In this document: piece by piece, positions 39,147 to 46,754 of the stretch | Position numbering within the stretch: the stretch's first letter is position 1 | Layout of the letters: every line of letters begins with the position of its first letter | Origin: Halobaculum limi | GTDB taxonomy: Archaea; Halobacteriota; Halobacteria; Halobacteriales; Haloferacaceae | Reading direction: 5' to 3' | Assembly: GCF_029490015.1 (NCBI RefSeq) | Contig: NZ_CP120468.1 | Coordinates: 744,001-808,000 of the forward strand | Length of the DNA: 64,000 bases | Made by a program: the position numbers and the translations under genes | The notes under the pieces: model-generated | Databases searched by the model: none | What the model was told of the DNA's origin: nothing | Seen by the model: only the letters and a program-made list of their open reading frames with translations

Positions 39147-39701
39147 CTACTCGGGGTCGACGTTTTGCCCGCGTACCCACTCGCCCAAGTCCAGGCGCAT
39201 CACGAACGCCGCCTCTCCGTCGCCGTAGTAGCCCGGAACCCGTTGCACCGGCTGAAACCCCTCGTCGCTGTACAGTCGTTGAGCACGCTCGTTCGTCTCG
39301 CGAACCTCCAGTTTCACGACGCTCGCGCCCGACGCGGCGAGTTCTTGCAGGCCCGTCCGAAGCAGTCGCCGACCGAGGCCCCGCCCCTGCGTGTCCGGCC
39401 GCACGGCGAGGTCTTTGATGTGGCCGATGTCCTGTCCGTGGTTGGGCGTCACGTCGCCGACGACGTAGCCGAGGACGTCACCGGCGTCGATAGCTGTCTC
39501 CGACGACGGGGGGTCGTCGCCCTCGGCGACGAGGAACGCGGGCGCATCGAGGAGGCGTTCGAACGCCGCGAACGGCCACGGCTGGGTGAACACGGCCTTC
39601 TCGATGCGAAAGACGGCGAGCAGATCCGCCCGCCCCGCGGGGCGGATGCGTGGCTCACCGTTCTCGTCATCGCCCGCGGCAGCGCCGCGCGAGGTGGTCA
39701 C
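39147..39701 (-). CDS. rimI: Protein N-terminal acetyltransferase (RimI-like, GNAT)
   Basis: 184 residues. GNAT fold with the acetyl-CoA loop in RPDTQGRGLGRRLLRTGLQEL, preceded by IGHIKDLAV, and followed by VVKLEVRETNERAQRLYSDEGFQPVQRVPGYYGDGEAAFVMRLDL, the RimI/ArdA-type ending. Archaeal RimI-like enzymes acetylate many nascent protein N termini. The first 16 residues are a haloarchaeal extension; an internal start is possible. Confidence 0.88.
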   Translation of the reverse strand: MTTSRGAAAGDDENGEPRIRPAGRADLLAVFRIEKAVFTQPWPFAAFERLLDAPAFLVAEGDDPPSSETAIDAGDVLGYVVGDVTPNHGQDIGHIKDLAVRPDTQGRGLGRRLLRTGLQELAASGASVVKLEVRETNERAQRLYSDEGFQPVQRVPGYYGDGEAAFVMRLDLGEWVRGQNVDPE

Positions 39702-39841
39702 GGCTAGCCATTGGAGTTGGCGGTGATAAGTCGACTGGCGGATCCGTGTCGAAAAAACGGCAAAAGCCGGGTATCGAGGCCTCGTTGTGGTTGGTCTCGC
39801 GAGCGCACAAATCGCAACGCGATTCGTGAACGCCGTTCGTC

Positions 39842-39927
39842 CGAGTCGACGAGGCCGACTCGCTTTGTGGGCGGCGCGCCCGTAAGCGCGCCGCCGTGAA
39901 TCCGTCGTCTCGCTTCGCTCGACGACG
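39842..39927 (-). terminator. Stacked hairpins downstream of aconitase
   Basis: Three perfect inverted repeats follow the aconitase stop on its strand: CGTCGTC/GACGACG (39903 to 39927), a 10-base GC stem GGCGGCGCGC with a 6-base loop (39870 to 39895), and CGAGTCG/CGACTCG with a 7-base spacer (39842 to 39862). A further AATCGC-AAC-GCGATT stem is at 39810 to 39824. Together they make a likely transcript end or 3' stabiliser. There is no clear T run, so archaeal intrinsic termination is not proved. Confidence 0.5.
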
Positions 39928-39929
39928 CT

Positions 39930-41915
39930 TCAGTCGTCAGCGGGCGCCGCGCCGCTGCCGGACTCGTGCTGCTGTTTCGTCCACGAGAGCTTGCCACCCG
40001 CCGCGAGGATCTTGCGCTCGCGCTCGGATGCGTCGAGGTGCGCGGTGGCCTCCCAGTCGTCGTTCACGCGGATGGTGAACTCGGTGTCGCCGTTGCGAAC
40101 GCCCTCGCCCACGTCGTCGACGATTTCGACGTCGTCGCCCTGGTCGATGTTCTCGTACGTCTCCTCGTCGATGGTGAGGGGCACGAGACCGAAGTTGAAC
40201 AGGTTCGCCTTGTGGATGCGGGCGAAGCTCTGTGCCAGCACACCTTCGATGCCGAGGAACATCGGGCACAGGGCCGCGTGTTCACGCGAGGAGCCCTGGC
40301 CGTAGTTCTCGCCTGCGACGAGGAAGCCGCCGTCGGCGTCCAGCGCGCGCTGTGCGAACGTGTCGTCGACGCGGCTCAGGGTGAACTCCGAGAGCTTCTC
40401 GATGTTCGAGCGGAACTTGAGGATGTCCGCCGTCGCCGGGATGATGTGGTCGGTCGTGATGTTGTCCTCCATCTTCAGGAGCGCCTCGCCGGCGATGTCC
40501 GACGAGAGCTCGTCTTTCAGGGGGACGTCGCCGATGTTCGGGCCCTTGATGAGGTCGTCGTCGACGGCCTCGTCGGGGCTGATGATGTCTGGGTCGGACT
40601 CGCCCATCCCGGGGCCGTACTTCGTGCCCATCTCGAGGCCAGGCGCCTCGAGGTCGCCGAGTTCGTCGGCGAGGTCACGCGGGTCGATGATCTTGCCGGT
40701 GATGGCCGCGGCAGTCGCGACCTCGGGCGAGCAGAGGAACACCGAGTCGTCTTCAATGCCCGAGCGACCCTCGAAGTTGCGGTTGAACGTCCGCAGGGAG
40801 ACGGAGTCGGAGGCGGGCACGTGGCCGATGCCGATACACGCACCACACGTCGCCTCGGAGAAGTTGACGCCGGCCGCCATCATCTCCGCGGTCCAGCCCT
40901 CGCGGGCGAGCATCTCGGAGGCCTGCTTGGAGCCGGGCGCGACGATCATCTCGGTCTTCTTGGCGACCTCGCGGCCCTTCAGCATCTTCGCGCCGGGGAG
41001 GATGTCCTCGTAGGCGCCGTTCGTACAGGAGCCGATGATGACCTGCTCGACGTCCTCGCCCGCGACCTCACGGACGGGCACGACGTTGTCGGGCATCGAC
41101 GGCTTCGCGATGAGCGGCTCCAGGTCCGAGAGGTCGACCTCGATGGTGTCGGCGTACTCGGCGTCCTCGTCGGGCGAGAGTTCGACGAACTCCTCCTCGC
41201 GGTCCTGGCGCGCGAGCCAGTCTTTCGTCTTCTCGTCGGTTCCGAAGATGGAGGAGGTGGCACCGAGTTCGGTGCCGAGGTTGGTGATGGTCGTCCGCTC
41301 GGGGATGGTCAGGTTCTCGACGCCAGGGCCGGTGTACTCCAGCACCTTGCCGACGCCACCCTTGACGGTCAACTCGCCCAGCAGATGGAGCGCAACGTCC
41401 TTCGCGGTCGCCCACTCGGGCAGTTCGCCCGTCAGTTCGACGTTCACGACCTCGGGCATCTCGACGTAGTAGGGGCCGCCACCCATGGCGACGGCGATGT
41501 CGAGACCGCCCGCACCGATGGCGAACTGGCCGAGTCCACCGGGGGTCGGCGTGTGCGAGTCAGAGCCGAGCAGCGTCTTGCCGGGTGCCGCGAAGTTCTC
41601 CTTGTGGACCTGGTGGCAGATGCCGTTGCCGGGGCGAGAGAAGTACGCGCCGAACGTCCCTGCGGCCGAGCGGAGGAAGCGGTGGTCGTCGGTGTTCTTG
41701 AAGTCGAACTGGTACGTCTGGTGGTCACAGTACTGCGCCGCCAGTTCGGTCTGGACTTCGTCCAGTTCCAGCGCCTCGAACTGGAGCCAGACCATCGTTC
41801 CCGTGGTGTCCTGCGTGAGGACCTGGTCGATCTCGATCCCGATCTCCTCGCCGGGTGTCAGCTCGCCCTCGACGAGGTGGTCGCCGAGAATCTGCTCCGT
41901 AATCGTTTGTCCCAT
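39930..41915 (-). CDS. acn: Aconitate hydratase
   Basis: 661 residues. The three cluster cysteines are visible in IIGSCTNGAYEDI and ATCGACIGIGHVP. GSDSHTPTPGGLGQ, NFEGRSG and GENYGQGSSREHAALCPMFLG are active-site segments. It interconverts citrate and isocitrate in the citric acid cycle with a 4Fe-4S cluster. The length is that of the short archaeal/bacterial mitochondrial-like aconitases. ATG 41915 (MGQTITEQILGDHLVEGEL) is the family start with an ideal TATA box; the open frame continues upstream without meaning. Confidence 0.96.
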   Translation of the reverse strand: MGQTITEQILGDHLVEGELTPGEEIGIEIDQVLTQDTTGTMVWLQFEALELDEVQTELAAQYCDHQTYQFDFKNTDDHRFLRSAAGTFGAYFSRPGNGICHQVHKENFAAPGKTLLGSDSHTPTPGGLGQFAIGAGGLDIAVAMGGGPYYVEMPEVVNVELTGELPEWATAKDVALHLLGELTVKGGVGKVLEYTGPGVENLTIPERTTITNLGTELGATSSIFGTDEKTKDWLARQDREEEFVELSPDEDAEYADTIEVDLSDLEPLIAKPSMPDNVVPVREVAGEDVEQVIIGSCTNGAYEDILPGAKMLKGREVAKKTEMIVAPGSKQASEMLAREGWTAEMMAAGVNFSEATCGACIGIGHVPASDSVSLRTFNRNFEGRSGIEDDSVFLCSPEVATAAAITGKIIDPRDLADELGDLEAPGLEMGTKYGPGMGESDPDIISPDEAVDDDLIKGPNIGDVPLKDELSSDIAGEALLKMEDNITTDHIIPATADILKFRSNIEKLSEFTLSRVDDTFAQRALDADGGFLVAGENYGQGSSREHAALCPMFLGIEGVLAQSFARIHKANLFNFGLVPLTIDEETYENIDQGDDVEIVDDVGEGVRNGDTEFTIRVNDDWEATAHLDASERERKILAAGGKLSWTKQQHESGSGAAPADD

Positions 41916-41940
41916 ATCGTTCGCGTATCTTCTCCCGGCG

Positions 41941-41950
41941 GATATAAATC
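41941..41950 (-). promoter_or_regulatory. TATA box of aconitase
   Basis: Minus strand GATTTATATC, 26 to 35 bases before ATG 41915: strong promoter, leaderless transcript expected. Confidence 0.65.
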
Positions 41951-42110
41951 CGGCGAGTCTTATTCCGACGTTCGTGATAGACTCCCATTCCGTCCGGCAA
42001 TTATTACGAAAAACGGCCACTCGTTTGCCGGTAAATCGTTCGTTCGTCCGGCAACTATTTCCTCGACTGGACGATCGCGCTCGGCAGTTCTCCGACGCTT
42101 GGCGACCGGC

Positions 42111-42121
42111 GGGCTTTTCGG
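42111..42121 (+). promoter_or_regulatory. CTTTT-type promoter of the dUTPase-like gene
   Basis: GGGCTTTTCGG at 23 to 33 bases before ATG 42144, same box type as for rhodanese, DUF5787 and the Tat lipoprotein. Confidence 0.45.
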
Positions 42122-42143
42122 TCGGCCTGTACCCTCCACGGAT

Positions 42144-42602
42144 ATGTTCGAATCCGGTGCGAACGTCGCCAAGAACCTCTCGCCACTTCGCGAGGACCAG
42201 GTCCAACCGAACGGTGTCGACCTCACCATCGAGAGCGTGTACGAACAAGCCGACGCCGGTCGCATCACCCGCGAGGGGAAGACTGTCGGTGACAGAATCG
42301 AAGTTGACCCCGAGGACGGCTTGTACCGCCTCGACCCGGGCGCGTACGTGGTGAAGTACGGCGAGCGACTCCGCGTGCCCGAAGACCACGTCGGCTTCGT
42401 CTACCCGCGGTCGTCGCTGCTGCGTAACTCCTGTATGCTGAACACCGCCGTCTGGGACGCCGGCTACGAGGGTCGCGGCGAGGGACTCCTCCAAGTCGGG
42501 CACGCCATCGAGATCGAACCCGGCGCTCGCATCGCGCAGTTCGTCCTCGCCGACGCAGACCACGAGGGGCAGTACGACGGGACGTATCAGGGGGAGGGAT
42601 AG
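42144..42602 (+). CDS. dut: dUTPase / dCTP deaminase family protein
   Basis: 152 residues. The trimeric dUTPase fold is indicated by LREDQVQPNGVDLTIESV, VPEDHVGFVYPRSSLLRNSCML, AVWDAGYEGRGEGLLQVGH and EPGARIAQFVLAD. These enzymes hydrolyse dUTP to dUMP (or deaminate dCTP), keeping uracil out of DNA. The length fits a stand-alone haloarchaeal dUTPase rather than full-length Dcd; the choice between the two is by size. It is the last ordinary host gene before the integration site. Confidence 0.85.
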   Translation: MFESGANVAKNLSPLREDQVQPNGVDLTIESVYEQADAGRITREGKTVGDRIEVDPEDGLYRLDPGAYVVKYGERLRVPEDHVGFVYPRSSLLRNSCMLNTAVWDAGYEGRGEGLLQVGHAIEIEPGARIAQFVLADADHEGQYDGTYQGEG

Positions 42603-42630
42603 CCGACTCGCTCGCCGCCATAACACTGGG

Positions 42631-42657
42631 AGAAGCGGGCTGGGAGGAATTCGAACC
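42631..42657 (-). repeat. tRNA 3'-end remnant, copy 1
   Basis: On the minus strand this reads as the T arm and acceptor strand of a tRNA (GGTTCGAATTCCTCCCAGCC, then CG). It is 26 of 27 bases identical to copy 2. No matching 5' half lies nearby. It is a truncated attachment-site scar outside the present element. Confidence 0.75.
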
Positions 42658-42762
42658 GCGGTCGTTTCGCTCGCGTTCGCTCGCTTCACTCCCTGATTCG
42701 AATCCTTCGGATACCGTTCGTGCGCCGCGGCTCCTCACTTCGTTCGTCGCTGTGCGGCGCAC

Positions 42763-42789
42763 AGAAGCGGGCTGGGAGGGATTCGAACC
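42763..42789 (-). repeat. tRNA 3'-end remnant, copy 2
   Basis: Same 27-base segment as copy 1, differing by a single base, 132 bases further on. The sequence between copies is unrelated to that after copy 2, so each copy is a junction rather than part of one longer duplication. Confidence 0.75.
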
Positions 42790-42876
42790 ACCTGCACTTC
42801 GTTCGCCCCGCTCACTCGTGCCGTAGTTTGAACCCTCCAGCGAACGCTGTTCACACTCGCTTTACTCGCGTAAAAC

Positions 42877-42905
42877 AGCGGGCTGGGAGGGATTCGAACC
42901 CCCTC
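42877..42905 (-). repeat. tRNA 3'-end remnant, copy 3 (probable attL of the element)
   Basis: The minus strand reads GGGGGTTCGAATCCCTCCCA and then GCCCG: T stem, TTCGAAT loop, acceptor 3' strand CCAGCCC and discriminator G. The matching acceptor 5' strand (GGGCTGG) is absent downstream on that strand, so this is only a 3' fragment. The integrase gene begins about 75 bases away, the usual place for attL. The tRNA identity cannot be read because the anticodon arm is missing. Confidence 0.8.
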
Positions 42906-42978
42906 TCTTCCATCGCAGAGGAATGCCTTGCGCGTCGGTGCTGCGTGGACCCTCTGGCGTGTCGTCGCCAAACACACC

Positions 42979-43989
42979 ATGGACCACGACGTTACACCAC
43001 GCGAAGCAGTCGAGCTGTACCTCCAAGACAGGAAGACCGGCACCGCAGCAGAAGCCACCGTCTACAGCCACCAATCTCGCCTCTCCTTCTTCATCGAGTG
43101 GTGCGAGGAGGCAGATATCGAGTCGATGAGCGAACTCTCCGGGCTGCATATCCACCAGTACCGATCCTGGCGTGCAGACGGCATCGAACCGTTAACGCTG
43201 AAAGCCTCGTTGGATACGCTGAAGGTGTTCCTGCGGTTCTGCGGGCGCATCGAACTTGTTGATGAAGGCCTCCACACGAAGATCGAGGCGATACGTGTCC
43301 CTAAAGGTGAGCGCAGCAAGGAGGATATGCTCGATGCAGACCTCGCACAGGACATCCTCGCTCACCTGGAGTGCTGGGAGTACTGCAGTCGCGCGCACAT
43401 CCAGTTTATGCTCGCGTGGCGCTGCGGGCTGCGTCTCGGGTCGCTTCGTGCGCTCGATGTCGGGGATGTACACCCTGACAAACGACATCTCTCCCTTCGT
43501 CACCGACCTGAGACCGACACGCCGTTGAAGAACAAGTCGGGTGGGGAGCGCGAGGTGGCGATTCGTGCTGAGACCGCGCAGGTGCTCCAAGATTGGATCG
43601 ATGAGGCACGCCCAGATGTGACGGACAAGTACGGTCGAGAGCCGTTGTTGGCGACGACACAGGGGCGTGTGGCACGCCAGTCGGTACGGAGGTGTAGTTA
43701 CGCGTGGACACGCCCGTGTATGGTTGGGCGAGACTGCCCGCACGGGCGCGACCCTGATGACTGCGGGGCAACTGAGTACGAAAACGCATTCGACTGCCCG
43801 TCATCACTGTCTCCTCACCCCATCCGCAGAGGGTCTATCACGCACTGGCTCTCCGAAGGGGTCGATGAAACCACCGTCTCCGGTCGTATGGACGTGTCCC
43901 CTGATGTGATCGAAGAACACTACGACAAGCGCAGTGAGCGCCAAAAAATGGAGTCGCGTAGACAGTTCCTCGACATCGTAGACCAGTAA
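42979..43989 (+). CDS. Tyrosine recombinase (integrase)
   Basis: 336 residues from ATG 42979. A SAM-like core-binding domain (AVELYLQDRKTGTAAEATVYSH; HQYRSWRADGIEPLTLKASLDTL) precedes the catalytic domain with Arg152 (CGLRLGSLRAL), His280-x-x-Arg283 (HPIRRGSITHWL) and Tyr315 (EEHYDKRS). Between them is a Cys-rich insert (CSYAWTRPCMVGRDCPHGRDPDDC) common in haloarchaeal integrases and probably zinc-binding. It catalyses integration into the tRNA 3' end next to it. An in-frame TTG at 42928 is possible but would run into the att site. Confidence 0.93.
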   Translation: MDHDVTPREAVELYLQDRKTGTAAEATVYSHQSRLSFFIEWCEEADIESMSELSGLHIHQYRSWRADGIEPLTLKASLDTLKVFLRFCGRIELVDEGLHTKIEAIRVPKGERSKEDMLDADLAQDILAHLECWEYCSRAHIQFMLAWRCGLRLGSLRALDVGDVHPDKRHLSLRHRPETDTPLKNKSGGEREVAIRAETAQVLQDWIDEARPDVTDKYGREPLLATTQGRVARQSVRRCSYAWTRPCMVGRDCPHGRDPDDCGATEYENAFDCPSSLSPHPIRRGSITHWLSEGVDETTVSGRMDVSPDVIEEHYDKRSERQKMESRRQFLDIVDQ

Positions 43990-44090
43990 CCGTATGATGC
44001 CTGACGTGTGAGGGGCAAAGTGTGCCGACTTCTGGAATATGGTTAGTTGAAGAAATAACCGAGAACAATGATGCACGCGGTAGGGTAGAT

Positions 44091-44291
44091 ATGTTCAATA
44101 GCCGAAAAGAATCGATACGGCACGCCCGCCACCGCGCTCGCGAGGAATGCCCAAATAAGCACGTGTACGAAGGCGAGACGCAAGCCCCGTACCCGCTGCG
44201 TGATCTGGTCGATAAAGAAGGCACACGAAAATGTGAGTACGTTATCGCTGGTGAATATGCTTGGTACATCCATAACTCTCAACGGTGGTAA
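44091..44291 (+). CDS. Small hypothetical protein
   Basis: 66 residues from ATG 44091: basic N terminus (MFNSRKESIRHARHRAREE), then CPNKHVYEGETQAPYPLRDLVDKEGTRKC with two Cys about 30 residues apart and an aromatic end (EYVIAGEYAWYIHNSQRW). No family recognised. The frame is open from 44022, so a longer form is possible. Its stop overlaps the next gene's GTG by 7 bases, which supports that both are real. An opposite-strand frame (44043 to 44369) competes but has unhalophilic composition. Confidence 0.5.
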   Translation: MFNSRKESIRHARHRAREECPNKHVYEGETQAPYPLRDLVDKEGTRKCEYVIAGEYAWYIHNSQRW

Positions 44292-44521
44292 CCGATCGTG
44301 AGCCCGTGACGCCAGCACAAGAGTCAGTGACAGCCGCAATGCTGTCTTCTGTAATCCTTTGCGCAGCAACGGGGTACATTATTCTGAGACTATTTACCAG
44401 CATTCACCCGCTCGACATCGCCGTGGTAGCCGTTGCGTCGTTTGTTGTCACTGGGTTCCTCGTCCCCCGTTTGGTAGCACAGTGGCTCGGGGTCCCGCTC
44501 GATGAGATCATACAACCGTAG
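44285..44521 (+). CDS. Small two-helix membrane protein
   Basis: 78 residues from the GTG at 44285. Two hydrophobic helices (MLSSVILCAATGYIILRLF and IAVVAVASFVVTGFLVPRLVA) with acidic ends. Translationally coupled to the upstream small gene. No family recognised; it could be a viral membrane or superinfection protein, but nothing in the sequence shows that. Confidence 0.6.
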   Translation: MVTDREPVTPAQESVTAAMLSSVILCAATGYIILRLFTSIHPLDIAVVAVASFVVTGFLVPRLVAQWLGVPLDEIIQP

Positions 44522-44526
44522 ACCCA

Positions 44527-44546
44527 CCCGACAGGCGATAGTCGGG
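44527..44546 (+). terminator. Hairpin after the small membrane gene
   Basis: CCCGAC-N8-GTCGGG starts 6 bases after the stop, a compact GC stem that could end the transcript before the promoter of the ATPase cassette. Confidence 0.4.
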
Positions 44547-44652
44547 CAAAGCTACGTACACAATGCGGTTAGATAGCACAGCCCGGTTCTAAATTTAGCC
44601 TAACTGACAAATTTCGTTTGATGGCAATCACTTTCACTCCGGTCAAGGTATC

Positions 44653-44661
44653 TTCTTAACC
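44653..44661 (+). promoter_or_regulatory. Promoter of the ATPase/methyltransferase cassette
   Basis: TTCTTAACC is centred about 29 bases before ATG 44686, a good TATA-like box for a leaderless transcript; an A/T-rich stretch lies further upstream. Confidence 0.5.
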
Positions 44662-44685
44662 ACGGGCTACTGCAAACCTAGTAAC

Positions 44686-46743
44686 ATGACCATCGAGACT
44701 GAGGAGATTGGGGCGAACACGCCTGCCCTGATCAAGCACATCGCAGACAACTACGACGCCAGGCGACCGCCCGAACTGGTGGAACCAATCCAGAACTCCC
44801 AGGACGAATTCGCCCGGTACCTCGCTGAGGAGAAACTGGACGAAAGCAGACAGCTCCGAATCCAGTTTCGAGTCAACGTAGACGAGGGATACGCGGAAAT
44901 CACCGACAATGCAGGTGGCATCCCCCGAGACGTGATGGACGAAGTAGTCCCAGAGATCGACACCACGTCTGAGGCCAAGGCTCGCGGAACCGGTGTTGGC
45001 TCAAAAGGCCGTGGACTCTTCGCGGTTGCAGCGAAGACCGAGAAGATGTACATCGAGACGCTCAATCTTGACGGAGAGCGCCTCTCGAAGATCGTGTACC
45101 CAAGCCGCGGACGAGTCTCAAAGACACTCAACCCATCGGACGTTGCCGACGATGAAGACGAGGATGTCATCAACAGCGCACCGCTGCTGAGCGGCCCTGA
45201 GGGTACGGTGCTGCGTCTCCACGGGCTCAACGCTGAAGCACTCCACAACCTCTCCGACTGGGAAACCGTCGAGGAAACGCTCACTGAACTCTTCACCCCC
45301 CTGTTCAGCCGACCAGATGTTACTCTGGAGTATATCATCGAAGAGGACGGCAAGGTAACAACGCATACTCTCGACGTCACGCCCCTCGAGGACCTGATCG
45401 AAGAGCGTGTGGAAACCATCGACTCCCACGAATTCGAGATCTACGACGAAACCTACGAAATCACCGACGTCGTGTTCGGGCGGGCTGCACAGTCTTACCC
45501 ATGGGAAGGCATTGCTCTGTTCAAGGGTAACGAACACTTCGACGGCCCGGTTATGATGGTGGATAGCTACTCCCCGAAGATTCGGTCGCTGAAAGGGAGT
45601 AACCCCGAAATGATTGCTTGGTGTCGCATCGACAACTGCGCTGAGCTTGAGGACTCCTCTCACCAGAAATTGAAGATCCGGAACCGCCAAACTGGACTTC
45701 GTACTCCAGCCCAGGAGGTACACATCGAGCACTTCGCCGAAGGCAGTGCTAGTGAAGAGCAGGAAATCAACAGGCTGCTCCGAGACACGGTAAACCAAGC
45801 GGTCGATGGGCTTGACAACCACCAGTTCGAGGAGTTCTTCAACCTCCAGCAGCAGGGAGAGCTGTCAACTGAAGACACACAGGGGAGCGAAGATGAACTT
45901 CGCTCGGAGAATGGGTCGCTACTGACTCTCAACCCGACGGAGTACCCCGCAGAAGTTGGAGAAGTCACCACAGAAGTCCGCGTGTATCCGCCGAAGACGC
46001 CTGAGTGCGATGAGTATGTAATCTACGACATCGATATCCGCGGTGACGTGGCGGGGATTCCTGAAATCGATGCGACTGGTGTGGTAGAGGCCACTCCGGA
46101 TGAAGTGCAAACAGCCCAGTTCTCTTGGGAGGCACCGGAACCGGGGTGGTACCAGCTTGAAGCATCGATCGCTGCTGTTCCGGCTGACGAGGACCCTGAG
46201 ACTTGGACCCCAACACACGATGACGAGATCGATAGCAGTTTCCTGAACCAGCCGGTCGGTGTGGATCCACGCGGTGAAGGGACTCCGAAAGCCAATGGTG
46301 AGGGAGGAAGTGGTCCTGGCGACGGAGACAACGACGGAGACGGTGATGGTGACGGAGACGGTGATACCAACACGGTTGAGGAAAGCGCCTCCATCTTCAA
46401 CAAGATCAACGAGCTCGGGCACGATGGGAGCAAGATCTTCGCTGATGCGTACCTCGATGATGGTGGCGGATTCACGGTCAACATCAACAAGGCACATCCG
46501 AAGTGGCGGGAGATCTACGAGCAGGCGAGCAGCGACGAGGAGCGCAAAACTCGACACCAGGAGTTCGGAGCGAAGAAGATCGCCCGTGCGATGATTGAAG
46601 AACTGAAATTCGTACGGCTCGAGCAAGCCGCAGACGGAACAGCTGACATCGATGCCCTCCTAGATGAGGCGTACGACATTCGCGAGGACCACGAAGAGAT
46701 CTACGCCGAGCTCGAACAGAACGTCGAAGGCATCGTCAGTTAA
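44686..46743 (+). CDS. GHKL (MutL/MORC/HSP90-like) ATPase
   Basis: 685 residues. The Bergerat ATP site is complete: E33-x3-N37-S-x-D40 in VEPIQNSQDEF, D74-NAGG in ITDNAGGIP, and GTGVGSKGRG (101 to 110). A second alpha/beta part up to about residue 360 (FGRAAQSYPWEGIALFKGN, KLKIRNRQTGLRTPAQEVH) would be the S5-like transducer. A beta-rich middle and an Asp-Gly linker (about 541 to 560) lead to a helical C-terminal domain (HPKWREIYEQASSDEERKTRHQ). Such ATPases clamp DNA or clients; relatives are linked to restriction-modification genes. Nothing suggests a histidine kinase. First gene of a three-gene cassette. Confidence 0.82.
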   Translation: MTIETEEIGANTPALIKHIADNYDARRPPELVEPIQNSQDEFARYLAEEKLDESRQLRIQFRVNVDEGYAEITDNAGGIPRDVMDEVVPEIDTTSEAKARGTGVGSKGRGLFAVAAKTEKMYIETLNLDGERLSKIVYPSRGRVSKTLNPSDVADDEDEDVINSAPLLSGPEGTVLRLHGLNAEALHNLSDWETVEETLTELFTPLFSRPDVTLEYIIEEDGKVTTHTLDVTPLEDLIEERVETIDSHEFEIYDETYEITDVVFGRAAQSYPWEGIALFKGNEHFDGPVMMVDSYSPKIRSLKGSNPEMIAWCRIDNCAELEDSSHQKLKIRNRQTGLRTPAQEVHIEHFAEGSASEEQEINRLLRDTVNQAVDGLDNHQFEEFFNLQQQGELSTEDTQGSEDELRSENGSLLTLNPTEYPAEVGEVTTEVRVYPPKTPECDEYVIYDIDIRGDVAGIPEIDATGVVEATPDEVQTAQFSWEAPEPGWYQLEASIAAVPADEDPETWTPTHDDEIDSSFLNQPVGVDPRGEGTPKANGEGGSGPGDGDNDGDGDGDGDGDTNTVEESASIFNKINELGHDGSKIFADAYLDDGGGFTVNINKAHPKWREIYEQASSDEERKTRHQEFGAKKIARAMIEELKFVRLEQAADGTADIDALLDEAYDIREDHEEIYAELEQNVEGIVS

Positions 46744-46754
46744 ACTGACCAGCT

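Noticed and set aside
39966-42602. An 878-codon open frame on the plus strand running across aconitase and into the dUTPase-like gene
   Set aside because: It is the antisense shadow of aconitase; only its last 153 codons (from ATG 42144) match a protein family.
42877-42960. Possible intact tRNA next to the integrase
   Set aside because: The T arm and acceptor 3' strand are there, but no GGGCTGG 5' strand, D arm or anticodon arm follows at the right distance.
42928-42978. Upstream TTG start for the integrase
   Set aside because: The added 17 residues have no family similarity and run toward the attachment repeat; ATG 42979 begins at the usual N-terminal helix.
44043-44369. A 108-codon minus-strand hydrophobic frame in the integrase-proximal region
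   Set aside because: Competes with two overlapping plus-strand genes of acidic composition; its hydrophobic look arises from antisense of those genes.
44686-46743. GHKL ATPase considered as a sensor histidine kinase or topoisomerase VI B subunit
   Set aside because: No His phosphotransfer box, receiver or Top6A partner; the N-box and glycine loop suit MutL/HSP90/MORC-like ATPases better.
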